Source of the DNA: Congeria kusceri
Taxonomy: Eukaryota > Mollusca > Bivalvia > Myida > Dreissenidae
Assembly: GCA_027627225.1 (NCBI GenBank)
Contig: CM051036.1
Location: forward strand, 41,859,926-41,923,925
Reading direction: 5' to 3'
DNA: 64,000 nt
The position numbers and the translations under genes are program-made. Of this stretch, positions 11,495 to 22,837 are shown piece after piece; the stretch's first letter is position 1; every line of letters starts with the position of its first letter. A model generated the notes under the pieces. That model was given only the letters and a program-made list of their open reading frames with translations, had not been told where the DNA came from and searched no databases.

Positions 11495-13060
11495 TTGAAC
11501 AACTGGCGCTTAAATCCTTTTCATAGAGCTTGCGAGTTATGATAACAAATTGTAACGTGATTTAAATGATGGAAATTTAAAAATAGGCAACAAGATAACG
11601 GTTTTTCTAATAGTATTCTTATGTCGCATCTTTTGCAATGGAGGATGTATTATGTGCTGTCTTTTTATGTTTATATTGTTCGAAAGTTAAATAATCATTT
11701 TTTAAATATAACCTGCAGTTCGAATTTTTCTTTCATTTTTTGTTTGTCAATTTGTATTAAGACGATTAAAAAAAAATGTTTTGCATGAGGAAATATAGTT
11801 ACTGTGCCTATATACGCACAGTAAACAAATGCGCTGATATTCACCTTTTACGTTTTTATAAAACATGCAGTACTTAAACACACAATATAAATGTATTTTC
11901 TACACATTATAGAAAAAAAATGTATGTGACCTAATCAGCTTTTTTCCCTTTAAGCAAGGTGAGTATATTTCGTATTTTCGTTAGGTAAAAACGGTTAGAT
12001 ATGTCTGCTTTAAGAAACACAGACCAATTTTGATAGGATTGAATTCTAAACAGACTTTAGGGTTAGGGTTAGGGATTTTAATAAATTGACCGTTCCAAAG
12101 CGGTGACCCATTTCGTCAAACTCAAATTTCTAATTGTCTTTTGTTGTGTTTGTGTTGTTTAGTGCATGTCTTGTTCAGTCACTGTTGTTATTATGATGTA
12201 GGCAACATGATCATTTGTCTTTAAGCATGACCCAATGAACCAGCTTTTTCTTATTGCTCTGTACCTTTCCATTTCGTTCTTGGCATTATATTCTTAAGTC
12301 CTTTTGACATAAACATTGCAAATAAGCACGTGTTCTTCGATGCATGTATACGCATATCAGAGTATTATGGACTAGTGAAATGTAAAAACGCCATATCCCC
12401 ACATTTCTGCCAACATGTGTATAAAAAGAAAATGAGCCATAACATATATATGTAACTAACATGTTAAATAAGACAAAGATGACATACAAGAAATCAGGAG
12501 GGTTTCCGCCTTGGAACGGACATTGGCATTGAATTATTTGTATAGCAATTTAGTTTAGTAAACATAAATTATTGTATTAAAGGCTGTATTGGAACCCGTT
12601 TTGTTTCATACAAATGTACATATTCATAAAGCATCTTAATAGATATCCTGATATTAAAAAGTTGTGTTTTTAAGATCTCGACATTTTCATATAACAATAT
12701 AATATCAATAAAACATATCAATAAATAAGAAGCCATCGGAAACGGGTTATCCTCGCCAAATGGATTTTTGTCACAAAAGGGCAATACGTCCAAAATGAGG
12801 AATGTTGAGTTACAGTTCTTGTATATTGCACTTCTAATCATATAAGATATATCCACCTATGAAATTTCATGAAGATACATTTGATACTTTATGAGTTATG
12901 CTGCGGACAAAAAATAAGTATTAATAATAACAAAGGGCAATAACTCCATATAATAATTATTTGCAGCAGTGGTATTCCAATGCTAGAAATTCTGTTACCG
13001 TACTTTAACTTTAAAAAATAATTTATTGTTGAAAAATACTTATTCTGCATCAATAACTCT
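11495..13060. other. Left-arm non-coding stretch
   Basis: Matches 37500-39180 of the right arm in reverse. It contains three TTAGGG repeats (12057-12074) that are not conserved in the mirror arm, and one copy of the 33-bp sequence that is repeated five times in the right arm (left copy about 12505-12535). No coding region is recognised. Mollusc-type repeat phrases begin near 12850 (ATGAAATTTCATGAAGATAC, GGGCAATAACTCC). Confidence 0.6.
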
Positions 13061-13064
13061 AAAT

Positions 13065-13440
13065 TAAGAGTGTTATTTAAAAGATTCAGATGCTCTGCGC
13101 ATAACCTAAATATTGAAGAAGGTAAATATAGAAATATTAATCGTGAAAATAGAACATGTAATAAATGTAAAATGAATGTTATAGAAAATGAATATCACAT
13201 GTTGTTAGTTTGCCCTTTGTATATAGTTTAATTTAGTTTAAACCTATTTATTTAAGCTCGATTCCATCGAAAGCCTGAACTGCTTAAAGAGACACATTCG
13301 AGTCCGTTTCCTAGGAAAAACCAGTACTTGGTGTCTTTGCAAAGACCTCCCGGTCACAAGGCGGACACCACAAGTATTATCCACTACACCATTACGACCT
13401 TATAATTTGCCTTTTGTGTAGGAACTTACGTATTAAATAC
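13065..13440 (+). pseudogene. LINE ORF2 C-terminal fragment, left arm
   Basis: Translation gives CSAHNLNIEEGKYRN, then NRTCNKCKMNVIENEYHML, then VCPLY. This matches the C-terminal region of the LINE at 28163-31540 (SSHNLEIETGRY, CRLCSSNTVETEYHFLL). After a 187-bp SINE the frame resumes with RNLRIKYLPRYYNN. It is a 5'-truncated LINE relic. The same relic with the same SINE is in the right arm (37016-37480), so both predate arm duplication. Confidence 0.75.
13219..13405 (-). mobile_element. tRNA-derived SINE, left-arm copy
   Basis: Read on the minus strand it begins GTCGTAATGGTGTAGTGGAT, an A-box-like tRNA head, then GTGTCCGCCTTGTGACCGG. It ends in an AT-rich tail after CATCGAAAG and AAATAAATAGG. 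It is flanked by near-identical TTTGCCCTTTGTATA (left) and TTTGCCTTTTGTGTA (right), a plausible target duplication in LINE sequence. The mirror copy in the right arm (37096-37312) keeps a better B-box (GGTCGATCTCC). Confidence 0.7.
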
Positions 13441-13769
13441 TTACCTAGATACTATAACAATGGCCCAGTATTACAAAATTTAACCGCTTGATGTCGTGTG
13501 ATATTGAAAAACTAAATACATATAGCGTGCGTATACATGCGCAATGCTCTGTGAACGTTATTGCGTATGCTTGTTTTTCTTTCTTACCTTTTGCTACAAA
13601 ATATTTATTCCATTTCTCCAATCATTTATTATTTTCCTTTTATATGCACTCCATACATTTTGTCAATATAGGAAATAATATTTTGTTAGGTGGTTTGTAT
13701 TTAGTCGTCTTCGTATATTATTGTGTATGTATTGGTAATGGTATTGTTAATAAACTATTAAATCTTTGA

Positions 13770-14060
13770 CTTGACTTAATGAGATCTATCTACCTATGAA
13801 CTTTCATGACGATATCTTTTATACCCTATGAGTTATGCTCCGGAAAAAAAAGTACGAAAAGTAAAAAAGGACAATTACTCCGATTCAGGAATTGTATAGT
13901 TGCAATTATTGTGCAATGAAATTGTACGCAATGAGATATAACTACCTATAAAGTTTAATGAACATACGTTTTATCCTTAAAAGTTTGACGGACGAAAGGA
14001 CGGACAATGATGCAACTACATGCTCTTTGTAGTATTATCACTTTATTTCATGTATAAACA
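13770..14060. repeat. Mollusc-type 'gagttatgctccgg' repeat units
   Basis: Two diverged units, each with ATCTACCTATGAA.TTTCATG, GAGTTATGCTCCGG and an ACAATTACTCC phrase, end in a GACGGACGAAAGGACGGAC module. They share phrases with the long tandem array at 51781-53320. Mirrored in the right arm around 36600-36850. Confidence 0.6.
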
Positions 14061-15299
14061 ATACTCGTTAATGAAATGCACTCAAAACATAATCAAGACA
14101 TATAATTAAATGATTTATTTCAAAAAATAATACAGATCATTGATGGCACAGGATAACTCACCAAGAAATCAAGACATATTTTAAGGTCAAAGTAATCAAT
14201 CAATTATATTGGTTTTCAAAATACCTTAATACTTATGTGTACGACAGGTACGATCAAAATAATCATATCAAACCAGTTAACTTCTGTCGCACTTTAGATG
14301 TTGTTAAGGTATAGAACGTGGACTTGAAAAATATATTTATCCAAATTCAGTTGTCACATTTTCTGAATGTACATGTATATTACATAAATCAACAAAGGTT
14401 TACGACTTAACAACATATTGTAAATGATTAAAAATGGGATTTGTTTTCCTCCTTGTTTGAAACGCTCGTTTATCAGAGGTGAACAATTATAAAAATTAAA
14501 TTTTTGAACATGGACATCTTTTTCAGTCATTGAAATATCACTGTAATTCTTTTTCTAGGTCACACTAATTGGGAGGTAACCATGTCACATATTATTTTAT
14601 ATTTGTCTTAGATTTTTATCAATTTGTATTTTCGTGAAAAACGGGCCCCGATAAAAAGCTTAAAAACACAAGAAATCAAATTAATTCAAAATAAGATTCC
14701 ATATAAAATTTCGTGACATGGTTCCGTCCGCATTATTACTCCGGGCAGTTTGACACTAATTGTATTGCAATTGGTTGAAAAATGTGTGAGTTAGCTTTGT
14801 CCAAAAATGTAATAAAAGTGGCTAAAAATGGGCCAAAAATAAAATAAAAAATTATTTTGTTTTTTAAATGAAAGCTAGGTTTAAGTTACATTGTTTATAT
14901 ATTTAGTTGGTTGATAAAAGCAATTCAATTTATAAAAGTATTTATATTTGATGGTCAAGATATCCCTATATACTGTAACTTTAAAGAACATGTTTGAACA
15001 AATTTGGTTAACGTCTACCAGAAGATTACCTTACATTTTCTGATTTGTTGTTTCATTTCTGTCTGCTGTGGCTATGAGAAACCTCCAAGAAATGGCCTTT
15101 TAAATGGCTTTGCCTAGGTAGAAGGTTATGACTTTGTATGAAACAAGAAGGCCATCATGACCCTGGATCGCTCATGTACGGTAAACTGTCACCTGATCAC
15201 TTATTTTGCAACTGCGTAATAGTTATCTGATTGTCATTACCATCCACTATTTCAAAATAAAAAAATTGCAATTAAATCATAACAAGAAGGGCATAAGGC
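14061..15299. other. Left-arm non-coding stretch
   Basis: Mirrors about 34500-36600 of the right arm, minus the insertion at 35178-36077. No coding signal was found. The right-arm insertion point corresponds to about 14615-14625 here (TTATCAATTTGTATTTTCG). Confidence 0.6.
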
Positions 15300-16400
15300 C
15301 CTAGATCGCTCACCTGAGGGGCTAAGACACTATAGTCATTGTCCTTGTCCACGTGAGCCAGTTTCGAACTCGATCGAGATACCATGAGAACAAATGTTCT
15401 TATCCAAATGTTGTGATAAAGTTTCATGCTGATTGGGCAACGGGATGTAGCCTCTAGAGTGTTCTCAAGCTTTTTCTTTTTGTCGCCCTGGTAACCTAGT
15501 TTTTGACCTGACGTGACCCACTTTCTAACTAGACCGACATATCATAAGAACAACTGTTCGAAGAAAATTTCATGTTGATTGGGCAAAATATGTGCCTCTA
15601 GAATGTTCACAGGCTTTTGCTTTAATTTGTCCTGGTGACCTAGATTTTGATTCCACATGACACAGTTCTGAACTCGACCAAAATATCATAAAAACAAATG
15701 TTCTGAGCATGTTTGATGTTAATTGGGCAAATCATATGGCCTCTAAAGTTATTGAAACCGCATGAACCAGTTTAGAACTCGTCTGAGATATCATTGGAAC
15801 AAATGTTCTGGGCAATTTTCATGAAGATTGGACAACAATATGGTCGATAAAGTGCTCACAAGGTAAATGTTGACGATCAATGATGCACGTTGGACGACGG
15901 ACAAAAAGTGATCACAAAATCTCACCATAAAAAAGTGACTCATTCTACCTCAAAAACAAACCAACCGGTTTCTGACAAGAAGATTTTCAAAGATTTGTAT
16001 AAAGCCATATAAGGAAAACTCCCTCGCCTCTGACGGCGACATTTTGTAACGAATCAAAATGATTTGAAGGGATTTGATAGAGTGTTACCTAAGGACCATT
16101 TCTCTGAAATTAAAATTTTGAAATCCAGCAAGCAGTTTCCGACAAGAAGATTTTCATAGTGTTCTATATAACCATATATTAGAAACACTGCACGTCCCCA
16201 TGTGTTTCAACGGAGCGAAACCATTTTCGTAGTCGACCAAGATATCACAAGAACAAATGTTCTGAGCAAGTTTCATGAAGATTGAGCAATAAATGTGTGT
16301 CTATAGAAAATTCTTAAGGTAAATGTTGACGATGGACAACGAACAACGCGATCACAAAAGCTCACCATAAGCACGTTGTGCGCAGGTAAGATAAGAACGG
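15300..16400 (+). repeat. Tandem 'aactcgatcgagatatcat' repeat array, left arm
   Basis: About six diverged units of 110-160 bp contain phrases such as TTCGAACTCGATCGAGATA, GAACAAATGTTCTGAGCA, TTTCATGAAGATTGG, CCTCTAGAGTGTTC and GACCTAGTTTTTG. Some units end with GGACGACGGACAAAAAGTG followed by TCACAAAA.CTCACCAT. It is non-coding, and mirrored at about 33300-34520. Confidence 0.75.
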
Positions 16401-16409
16401 GCCTCTTTA

Positions 16410-16425
16410 AACAATATAAATGGAA
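16410..16425. other. Empty target site for the Tigger-like insertion
   Basis: Here the left arm reads CAATATAAATGG with a single TA (16417-16418). The mirror position in the right arm is split by the 27653-33291 element with a TA on each side (27651-27652 and 33292-33293). This is the unoccupied allele of that insertion. Confidence 0.8.
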
Positions 16426-17559
16426 ATTACTCAAAAGGACGAAACAAATCAATTAAGGTTGTCTCCCTTAGAATAATTAAAATAAATGAGGTTGTCTGCT
16501 TTAATTTGATGTGAATATTCATACATGACATAACTATGGAGAAAATCATTTACCCCTGGTGCGTGGTTAATTTTCACCCAAAGGTACCAAGTTATATTAA
16601 CTTTGGCCAAGTGGTTGTTATGAGTTGTTTTTTAAGTGAAATGATAACGACGGACGACGACGGCGGACACAGTCTGCATGGTCACAATAGCTCTCTCTGA
16701 TCACTTCATGTTCAGGTGAGCTAAAAACATGATCACCAATAGGTCAGTTAAACAGTTTGAGCTAAAACAAACACTCCTGCTCTCTGCAGATACAACACAG
16801 TTTGAAATGTATGTGGTTACAACAAACGATAAAAACATGCAGTCTAAGATAAAATAACCTATGCAATAAAAAATGGTCACCGATAGGTCAGTGGAACAGT
16901 TTGGACTAGAGTGTACAATGTATGTGGTAGCAATAAACTATCAAAGAATACAGTCTAAGAAACAAATAATATATGTAATTGACAATATTTAGAGGATACG
17001 ACTTGCAGTAATTTTACTAGTACAGGAAGATAATTTCACATTATAAAATGTAATAATGTATGCGTCAAAAAAATGAAGTTTAATTAAAATTAAAAAACCT
17101 ACACAATCAGCAATATGACAAAAAAAAAAACCAGTGACATCAGTGTATGCCCTCCAAACTGCAATTTGTCACAGAAACAAAGCAGTTATGTTTTAAGCAA
17201 GAAAGAACCATCAACTTTGAACTTAAACTCGAATAACCCAAACCGTTCAAGTATGTGTACACTCCGATCTTGTCATGAGATCTACCCACATGTAAACTTT
17301 CATGATGATGACCTTTGGTACCTTTTTCTTTTCAAACGGTGTCTCCAGATAAGTAGATAGGTTTAAACTGAATGCAAACTTGTATGGCCTTTTGTTAAAC
17401 TAAGTACTTTTAACCACAATAAAAAACACAAGTTTTAATATCGTAATAATTGTTGGTAAAATCTTTAAAAGCATATCAATACAGAAGACGAGCTGTTTGT
17501 AAAACATGTATGCCTCCTCTAGGTTAAAAGAAATCTTTAACAAATTAAGTTTGGTGAAG
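16426..17559. other. Left-arm non-coding stretch with weak tandem units
   Basis: Two or three diverged units of about 135 bp (CATGCAGTCTAAGATA, CCTATGCAATAAAAAATGG, GATAGGTCAGTGGAACAG) lie at about 16730-16960 and are mirrored by more units at 25560-25730 and 26850-27150. A GACGACGGCGGACACAG module lies at about 16650. No gene is recognised. Confidence 0.6.
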
Positions 17560-17945
17560 ATCGGATGAAAAATGTTGGAAGCGTAAACTGCTTAAAGGGC
17601 AAATTTAAAATAAATCAAGGGCCATAACTATGCAGTTCCTGAGGCAATTTGGTTGATCATTGAACTTGGCTAAGATGTTAAAACCTCAAATATTTTCATC
17701 AAGTTTGATGAAGATCGGATGAAAACACTATTGGACTTAGAGAGCGGAAAACAGCTGAAATCGGCTAATTTTAGATAATTTAAGGGCCATAGCTCCACGA
17801 TTACTGGGGCGATTTTTTGATTACCGAACTTGGATGAGAAAGATTGGTGAAGAACGAAAACGGTTACCGACCAACAGACCGAACGACCTACCTACCGACC
17901 GACCGACATTAGCAAACCAATATACACCGCCATCTTCGATGGGGG
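17560..17945 (+). repeat. 'gatcggatgaaaa' repeat with terminal CCGACCGAC run
   Basis: Two units carry TTTGGTGAAGATCGGATGA and GGGCCATAACT phrases, and end in ACCGACCAACAGACCGAACG then CCTACCGACCGACCGAC. It is mirrored at about 24905-25100 in the right arm. This is a mollusc-type dispersed repeat with no coding function seen. Confidence 0.65.
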
Positions 17946-18053
17946 GAATAAAACATCTTTTGTATTTAACTGTAGGGTTTCATATGGTGTAACACACTGT
18001 CATTTTAGTCATGATTTGGCCAACATTTTGTGTATAGCTTGAGTAGGCGCGAT

Positions 18054-18729
18054 TCAAGTGCGTAGGCACAGGCCATGCAAAATGCCACATGGGACGTTTT
18101 TGGGACGCACGTGACAGACCACGAAAATGTTTGCGTTAATTGATGATTTGTTGAAAGTATCCTGAAAAAAATTAAAGAGCATTATCCACTGAATGATGTA
18201 GCATAACAATCTCTGCATTATGAGAATACATATAGCGTATACATCGTAAAGATTAGTATGACACTGCGGGTGAAATACTGAAAGGTTTGGAAAGTGTACG
18301 AGTTGCGGTGACATTGTAAGCTAAAGTACCTTTAAGAGTAGATCTTGCTTTAAAAAAAATATTATTCTGTATACATGATTAGTGTCTTTCCTATAGTTTT
18401 AGGTGTTTCACATAAATTAAGGTTGCCAGTCCCTTCACTACTGCGAAATTGACCACGAAAGGAGGTGCATGTACCAGACCTGTATTACCTGTACAAACAT
18501 AGCAAAGTCTCATACTATGTCATTTGAAATTACTCAGGATGTAAACACGATTTAATCATTTTGCTGATGACAGCAAAGTTCTGTGTTCTGGAGTTAAAAG
18601 AACAAAATGTGTAGCCAAGTGGCCATAGTAAATTGAAGACACGGACAAAAAAGTCGGTGTTCCAGTTGGAACTGATTGCGAAGATGGTGATGATGTACTA
18701 CTTGTGGGTGCTACCATCTGATGAAGACC
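18054..18729 (-). pseudogene. RING-like gene remnant, left-arm copy
   Basis: Two exons mirror those at 24088-24799. Exon 2 (about 18652-18729) follows a TTTATAG acceptor and encodes SSTSSPSSQSVPT, but its donor site has been lost (ACCGACTTTTTT instead of ATTGTGAGT). Exon 3 (18054-18161) follows TTTTTTTCAG and encodes FNKSSINANIFVVCH, then VRPKNVPCGILHGLCLRT and a TGA. The first zinc-ligand Cys is changed (IFVVC for MCVVC) and four residues are missing relative to the other copy. Exon 1 is absent. The stop after LCLRT is shared by both arms. Confidence 0.5.
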
Positions 18730-20715
18730 CTATAAATAAAAAAACAAACAAATAATTTATCACAAAGAATAAATTGTGAATAACAACTTAACGAAACAAA
18801 AGTAGTCCTTGTGCATGTCCGTTTAACTTGATTACTCACGTTTTAACTATAGAAGCCGGGAGGAATATTGTATGTAAATGTGAAAAGATTCCAAGTACTA
18901 TATGACAATATAACAGGTGATTCTGGAACAATAATGTAACTAAAAATGTGTCACAGACACGGATGGCCCCGCAACATGGCGATGGTTACAATCATGGTTG
19001 CTTTCACACCTGATATAACCTTGATCATGTGTGCCCAAATATTTCACAATCTGTTTAAAAGCTAAAAATAACACACATGGGTATTAACTATGTCCTTCTC
19101 CTATATCCATAGCTGGAGCACTAAAAAAAGAAACGTTAAGTGTTTCTATATCCAATTAAAAATTATTCAAGTGCTGAAGGAAGAGGTTGCTTTCGTTAAA
19201 CGACTCTCGATGTTGTTATGCTTAATGAACATGTACGTATCTTTAAGTTACAGCTTGGAAAAATAAAGTGCTGAGAGAGAGACAAAAATCATAATAAAAT
19301 CAAGTTCAGTGACCTTGACCATTTGACCTAGACGTTCACTTCCTTGGTGACACTCCATGTTGTCATGGTGAACGCACATTTTGTTTCCAATAAGGTATTA
19401 CAAAGTTACAGCGATCACAGAGAGACAAAAGTCAAAATTCAATCAAGTGCTGCGACCTTGACCATTTACCTAGAGTTCAACTTCCTTGGCGGACACTCCA
19501 TGTTCTAATGGTGAATACACATGTGAAATATTTTTTTTAATCTGGTAAGCTATTACGTCGTTATTGCCCGGACAAGTAAATGCTGACGGGTGAACGGACA
19601 GACGGACAACATTATTACTATACGGTGTCCGCATGCACAATGCGGGGCCCTAATAATTCTGAAATTTGTGTTCAGTATTATCAAATGCTACTTAGTGCAT
19701 ATAAATTTAGATGCAGTTAATTTATTAGTAACTGCACGTGATGATTAGCGTATGATATGAAAAGCAAGAGCGGTCAAATACTCACAGGACAGCTCGGTTG
19801 ACTATTTGTGCAGCTTAAATTGAAGAAGGGTCATAATTTGCTCAAACTGCTATTCAGGGTTTAGTAACTTGTTCAATAACCTTAAATATTAACCCCGAAG
19901 ACATGTTTGCATTTTATATCAGATACCATTAGTGTGTACTGAAATGTGAACTTGCGAAACCTTTACATATCTTATTCGAAAAAAAGAGACATAGGTCAAA
20001 ATGCGGGTCAGAGTTATGACATTAAGTCAGTGACATTATAGATATTGACCCCAACGACAAAAGACCCTCAGAACATAATGACTAAGTTTGCATTAAACAT
20101 ATATAACAATCTCAGTTTTTATATTTACATCATGCTTCATATACTATTGTCAAACATGTATTGCGCCAAATTATGCCACTGTGTTTTGTCTTTGTCCATT
20201 TTTCCCCGAGGAAGGACCCCGACCCGCACCCCCTAAAAGAGATTGGAAACCAACTCTCGGAGTACAATAAAAGTTTGTCCTAACTACGCACCTGAATCTT
20301 GTTTTGTTCCCTATATCTTGGTTCATTTCTTTAAAACAAGGATGCTTTTAACACAATGTTAGTAAATAATCAGATGATTACTGTGAATACAAACCTCATT
20401 CATCAATAAATGATAATCAACATGACTATCAGCAAAGATATCAAATGTTTCCTGAAACATACAAATATGCTATATCAAAATTTGAATAGTTCTACGTATG
20501 ACATGCCATTATGCAATTTTGTATCAAACATTATGACGTTTGTCCTTAATACCTTTAGTTTTTGCTTTGATGATACAATGTTATGTTTCATCAATAGCTA
20601 TAATGATTAAACAGAACGATTTATGCAGTTGTAAAAATGTAGATATATAATTATATTTGTAAAATCAACCCAAATGATCATAGAGGTTTGCTTATGTCTC
20701 CTGTTTGTTTGTTCC
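18730..20715. other. Left-arm inner non-coding stretch
   Basis: Mirrors 22190-24080. It includes a repeat unit pair at about 19240-19650 (CAAGTTCAGTGACCTTGACC, CTTCCTTGG.GACACTCCATG) ending in ACGGACAGACGGACAACATT and ATGCGGGG, and a C-rich stretch at about 20203-20232 (CCCCGAGGAAGGACCCCGAC). No exon corresponding to 22838-22907 is present. Confidence 0.6.
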
Positions 20716-20812
20716 TATATTCTAGAGCTTACACAAAATGGAAATTTTGATAACTCCCTCTTTTCCTTTCGCATGGATTAACGATTTTGTCCATACAATC
20801 TAATTCAATAAA

Positions 20813-20862
20813 GATAATAATAATAATAATAATAATAATGATAATAATAATAATAATAGCAA
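20813..20862. repeat. (TAA)n microsatellite
   Basis: About 16 TAA units, lightly interrupted (GATAATAATAATAATAATAA and onwards), in the spacer between the arms. Confidence 0.9.
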
Positions 20863-20976
20863 TAAAAAAAATAAAAATATTCTTACTTACGTGACGGGTG
20901 GCAGTGTATATTTTTTATACTCTAAAATCTTGCATCGCTATGGCGACTTAATTCCATTATGAAGACGTCTTAAAAT

Positions 20977-21797
20977 TAGGGATGTCAACGAATATCCGGA
21001 TAACCGGTTACTATGTATACATCCGGTTACCAAGTTAATAACCGAATATTCGTATAAAAATTGACAATCCGATTTTTCTCGTGTTTTTAGGCATAAAAAC
21101 GCCCTTCTTGCATGTATATTATTAACACAACACAGCTATATGCCTCTACAGGCGGTCTCCACCTCGTACTGCGGACGTGTCATAAGCACACCACTCAGTC
21201 GGAATACGATTACCATAAAACAACAGGTGGTGCTTTCACACCACACTAACTTTGACAGGACTACTAAACAAACAAGATGTCACAATCGATTATGCCATTT
21301 GGGTGCGTCCCTCTTGATAAGAGATGGTTCTCTACCAGTTAACACTGCCAATTAAAATAAAATATATAGTAACATGGATCCATCCTTGTTTTTGTGTTTA
21401 TGTGCATTTGATTAGAACGTGTTTTACTCAAACATCGCAATGTACGGGTTTACCATACACCAGTCAGCCTTCACACCTACTTACCTTCACGCAAATCAAA
21501 TGTTTAATTGGGGTGCTTCAATTGAAGGGCATAACAACATTGCACGCTACACAAAACAAACAAAACAAACAATTTACTAACATAAATAGACGTAGTTTGT
21601 TACATGTACTTTTTTCAATAATGACATAGTATTGTGTTTTCAAAATAGAAGTATCGTCTAGATGTGAACTTAATTTTGCACCTTTAACATGTGCCAGATT
21701 CCGGCCGCCAATGCCGATCTATACGGTATTCCGGATAGTATCCGGATATTACATACGAATAACCGGATACCAATTTTGGTAGCCGTTGACATCCCTT
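20977..21797. mobile_element. hAT-like non-autonomous element 2
   Basis: The left end is TAGGGATGTCAACGAATATC and the right end the near complement (GCCGTTGACATCCCTT). It is flanked by identical octamers CTTAAAAT at 20969-20976 and 21798-21805, an exact 8-bp target duplication diagnostic of hAT insertion. Subterminal GGATAACCGG and CCGGATATTAC words are inverted across the element. No transposase frame is evident. It interrupts sequence that in block 3 reads GAAGACGTCTTAATAATTCG, so it landed in a TCGACATA block. Confidence 0.85.
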
Positions 21798-21837
21798 CTT
21801 AAAATTATTAACACTTCATAATTATATATTGCATGAC

Positions 21838-22179
21838 TACTTAATGTTGCATGTCGTCGTATATTTAAACATGTTGCGCGTTTTAATGCATCATGTCGAA
21901 TTAATATAACAAGATATGTCGACATAGTTTAGTCAGCATGTCGAGTTATTAACACAGCGTGTCGACAAAAGCAAAGTGCGTAAGTCGACTTTAAAAGTTG
22001 TATGTCGTCATAAATGTTAACAAGTTGCGTATTTCACTCACCATCTCGTCTTAATTTAACAAGAAATATCGACACAGTTTGGTCAACATGTCGTCTTAAT
22101 ACCACGACTTGTCGACCTACGGGAGCTGGTTATGTCGACTTAAAAGTCGTTATGTTGGGGGTCAATTTACGCTTCCATA
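21838..22179 (-). repeat. TCGACATA-rich block 2 (spacer)
   Basis: Same family and orientation as block 3 (41790-42151) and inverted relative to block 1. It ends GGGGGTCAATTTACGCTTCC next to the inner end of the right arm. Palindromic words include ATATGTCGACATAG and TTATGTCGACTTAAAAGTCG. Beyond the hAT insertion its far edge continues at about 20955-20976 (TGAAGACGTCTTAAAAT). Confidence 0.8.
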
Positions 22180-22837
22180 TATGCGCAACTTGTTAAAATT
22201 TAACAAAAACGGAAACATAATCAAATTTAAAATCATTTGGGCTGATTTCTACAACTACAAAATCGTTCTGATTGTTTCATTAAAGCTATTGATGAAAAAT
22301 AACATTGTCACATCAAATCAAAAACTAACTGTATTCAAGGACCAAATTTAACAATGTTTTTGACAAAATTGCATAATGGCATGTCACATGTAGAACTATT
22401 CAAATTTTGATATAGCATATTTGTATGTTTCACGAAACATTTGATATCTTTGCTGATCCGCATGTTGATTAACATCTACTGCTGAATGAGGTATGAATTG
22501 ACTGTAAACATCTGGTTATTTAATTACATTGTTTTAATAGCATCTTTCTTGTTGTAAAGAAATGAGCCAAGATCTCAGAAACAAACAAGATTCAGGGGCG
22601 TAGTTAGGACAAATTTTATCCAATCTCTTTGAGGGGGTCGGGGCCGGGGTCCTCCCCCGGGGAATAAATAGGCGGAGAAAAAAACAACAAAATGGCATTA
22701 TTTGGCGCAATACTGCAAACAAAATATGAAATGGCATTAGATGGTAAATATGTAAATTTCCACAGTTTTACACTAGCTTTAAAAATATGAAGTTCAAACT
22801 ATGAATCTTAATATATTTAAGCATCAGAATTTTCCAG

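Larger units (their letters stand above)
9108..20715 (+). repeat. Left arm of the giant inverted repeat
   Basis: Order from the outside inwards: CGTTCCCACG array (9140-9384), TCGACATA block (9387-9720), integrase-like transposase remnant (10632-11490), LINE 3' fragment split by a SINE (13065-13440), repeat arrays (15300-16400) and RING-like gene remnant exons on the minus strand (18054-18729). Similarity to the right arm fades at about 20715. It lacks the large secondary insertions of the right arm and so gives several pre-insertion sites. A region matching 22710-22968 of the right arm, which holds exon 1 of the RING-like gene, is missing here. Confidence 0.8.

Noticed and set aside
12057..12074. 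Three TTAGGG repeats, telomere-like
   Set aside because: Too short, and the mirror arm has degenerate AACCCTAAGCCTAAAGCC at the same place; chance or a local slippage is enough.
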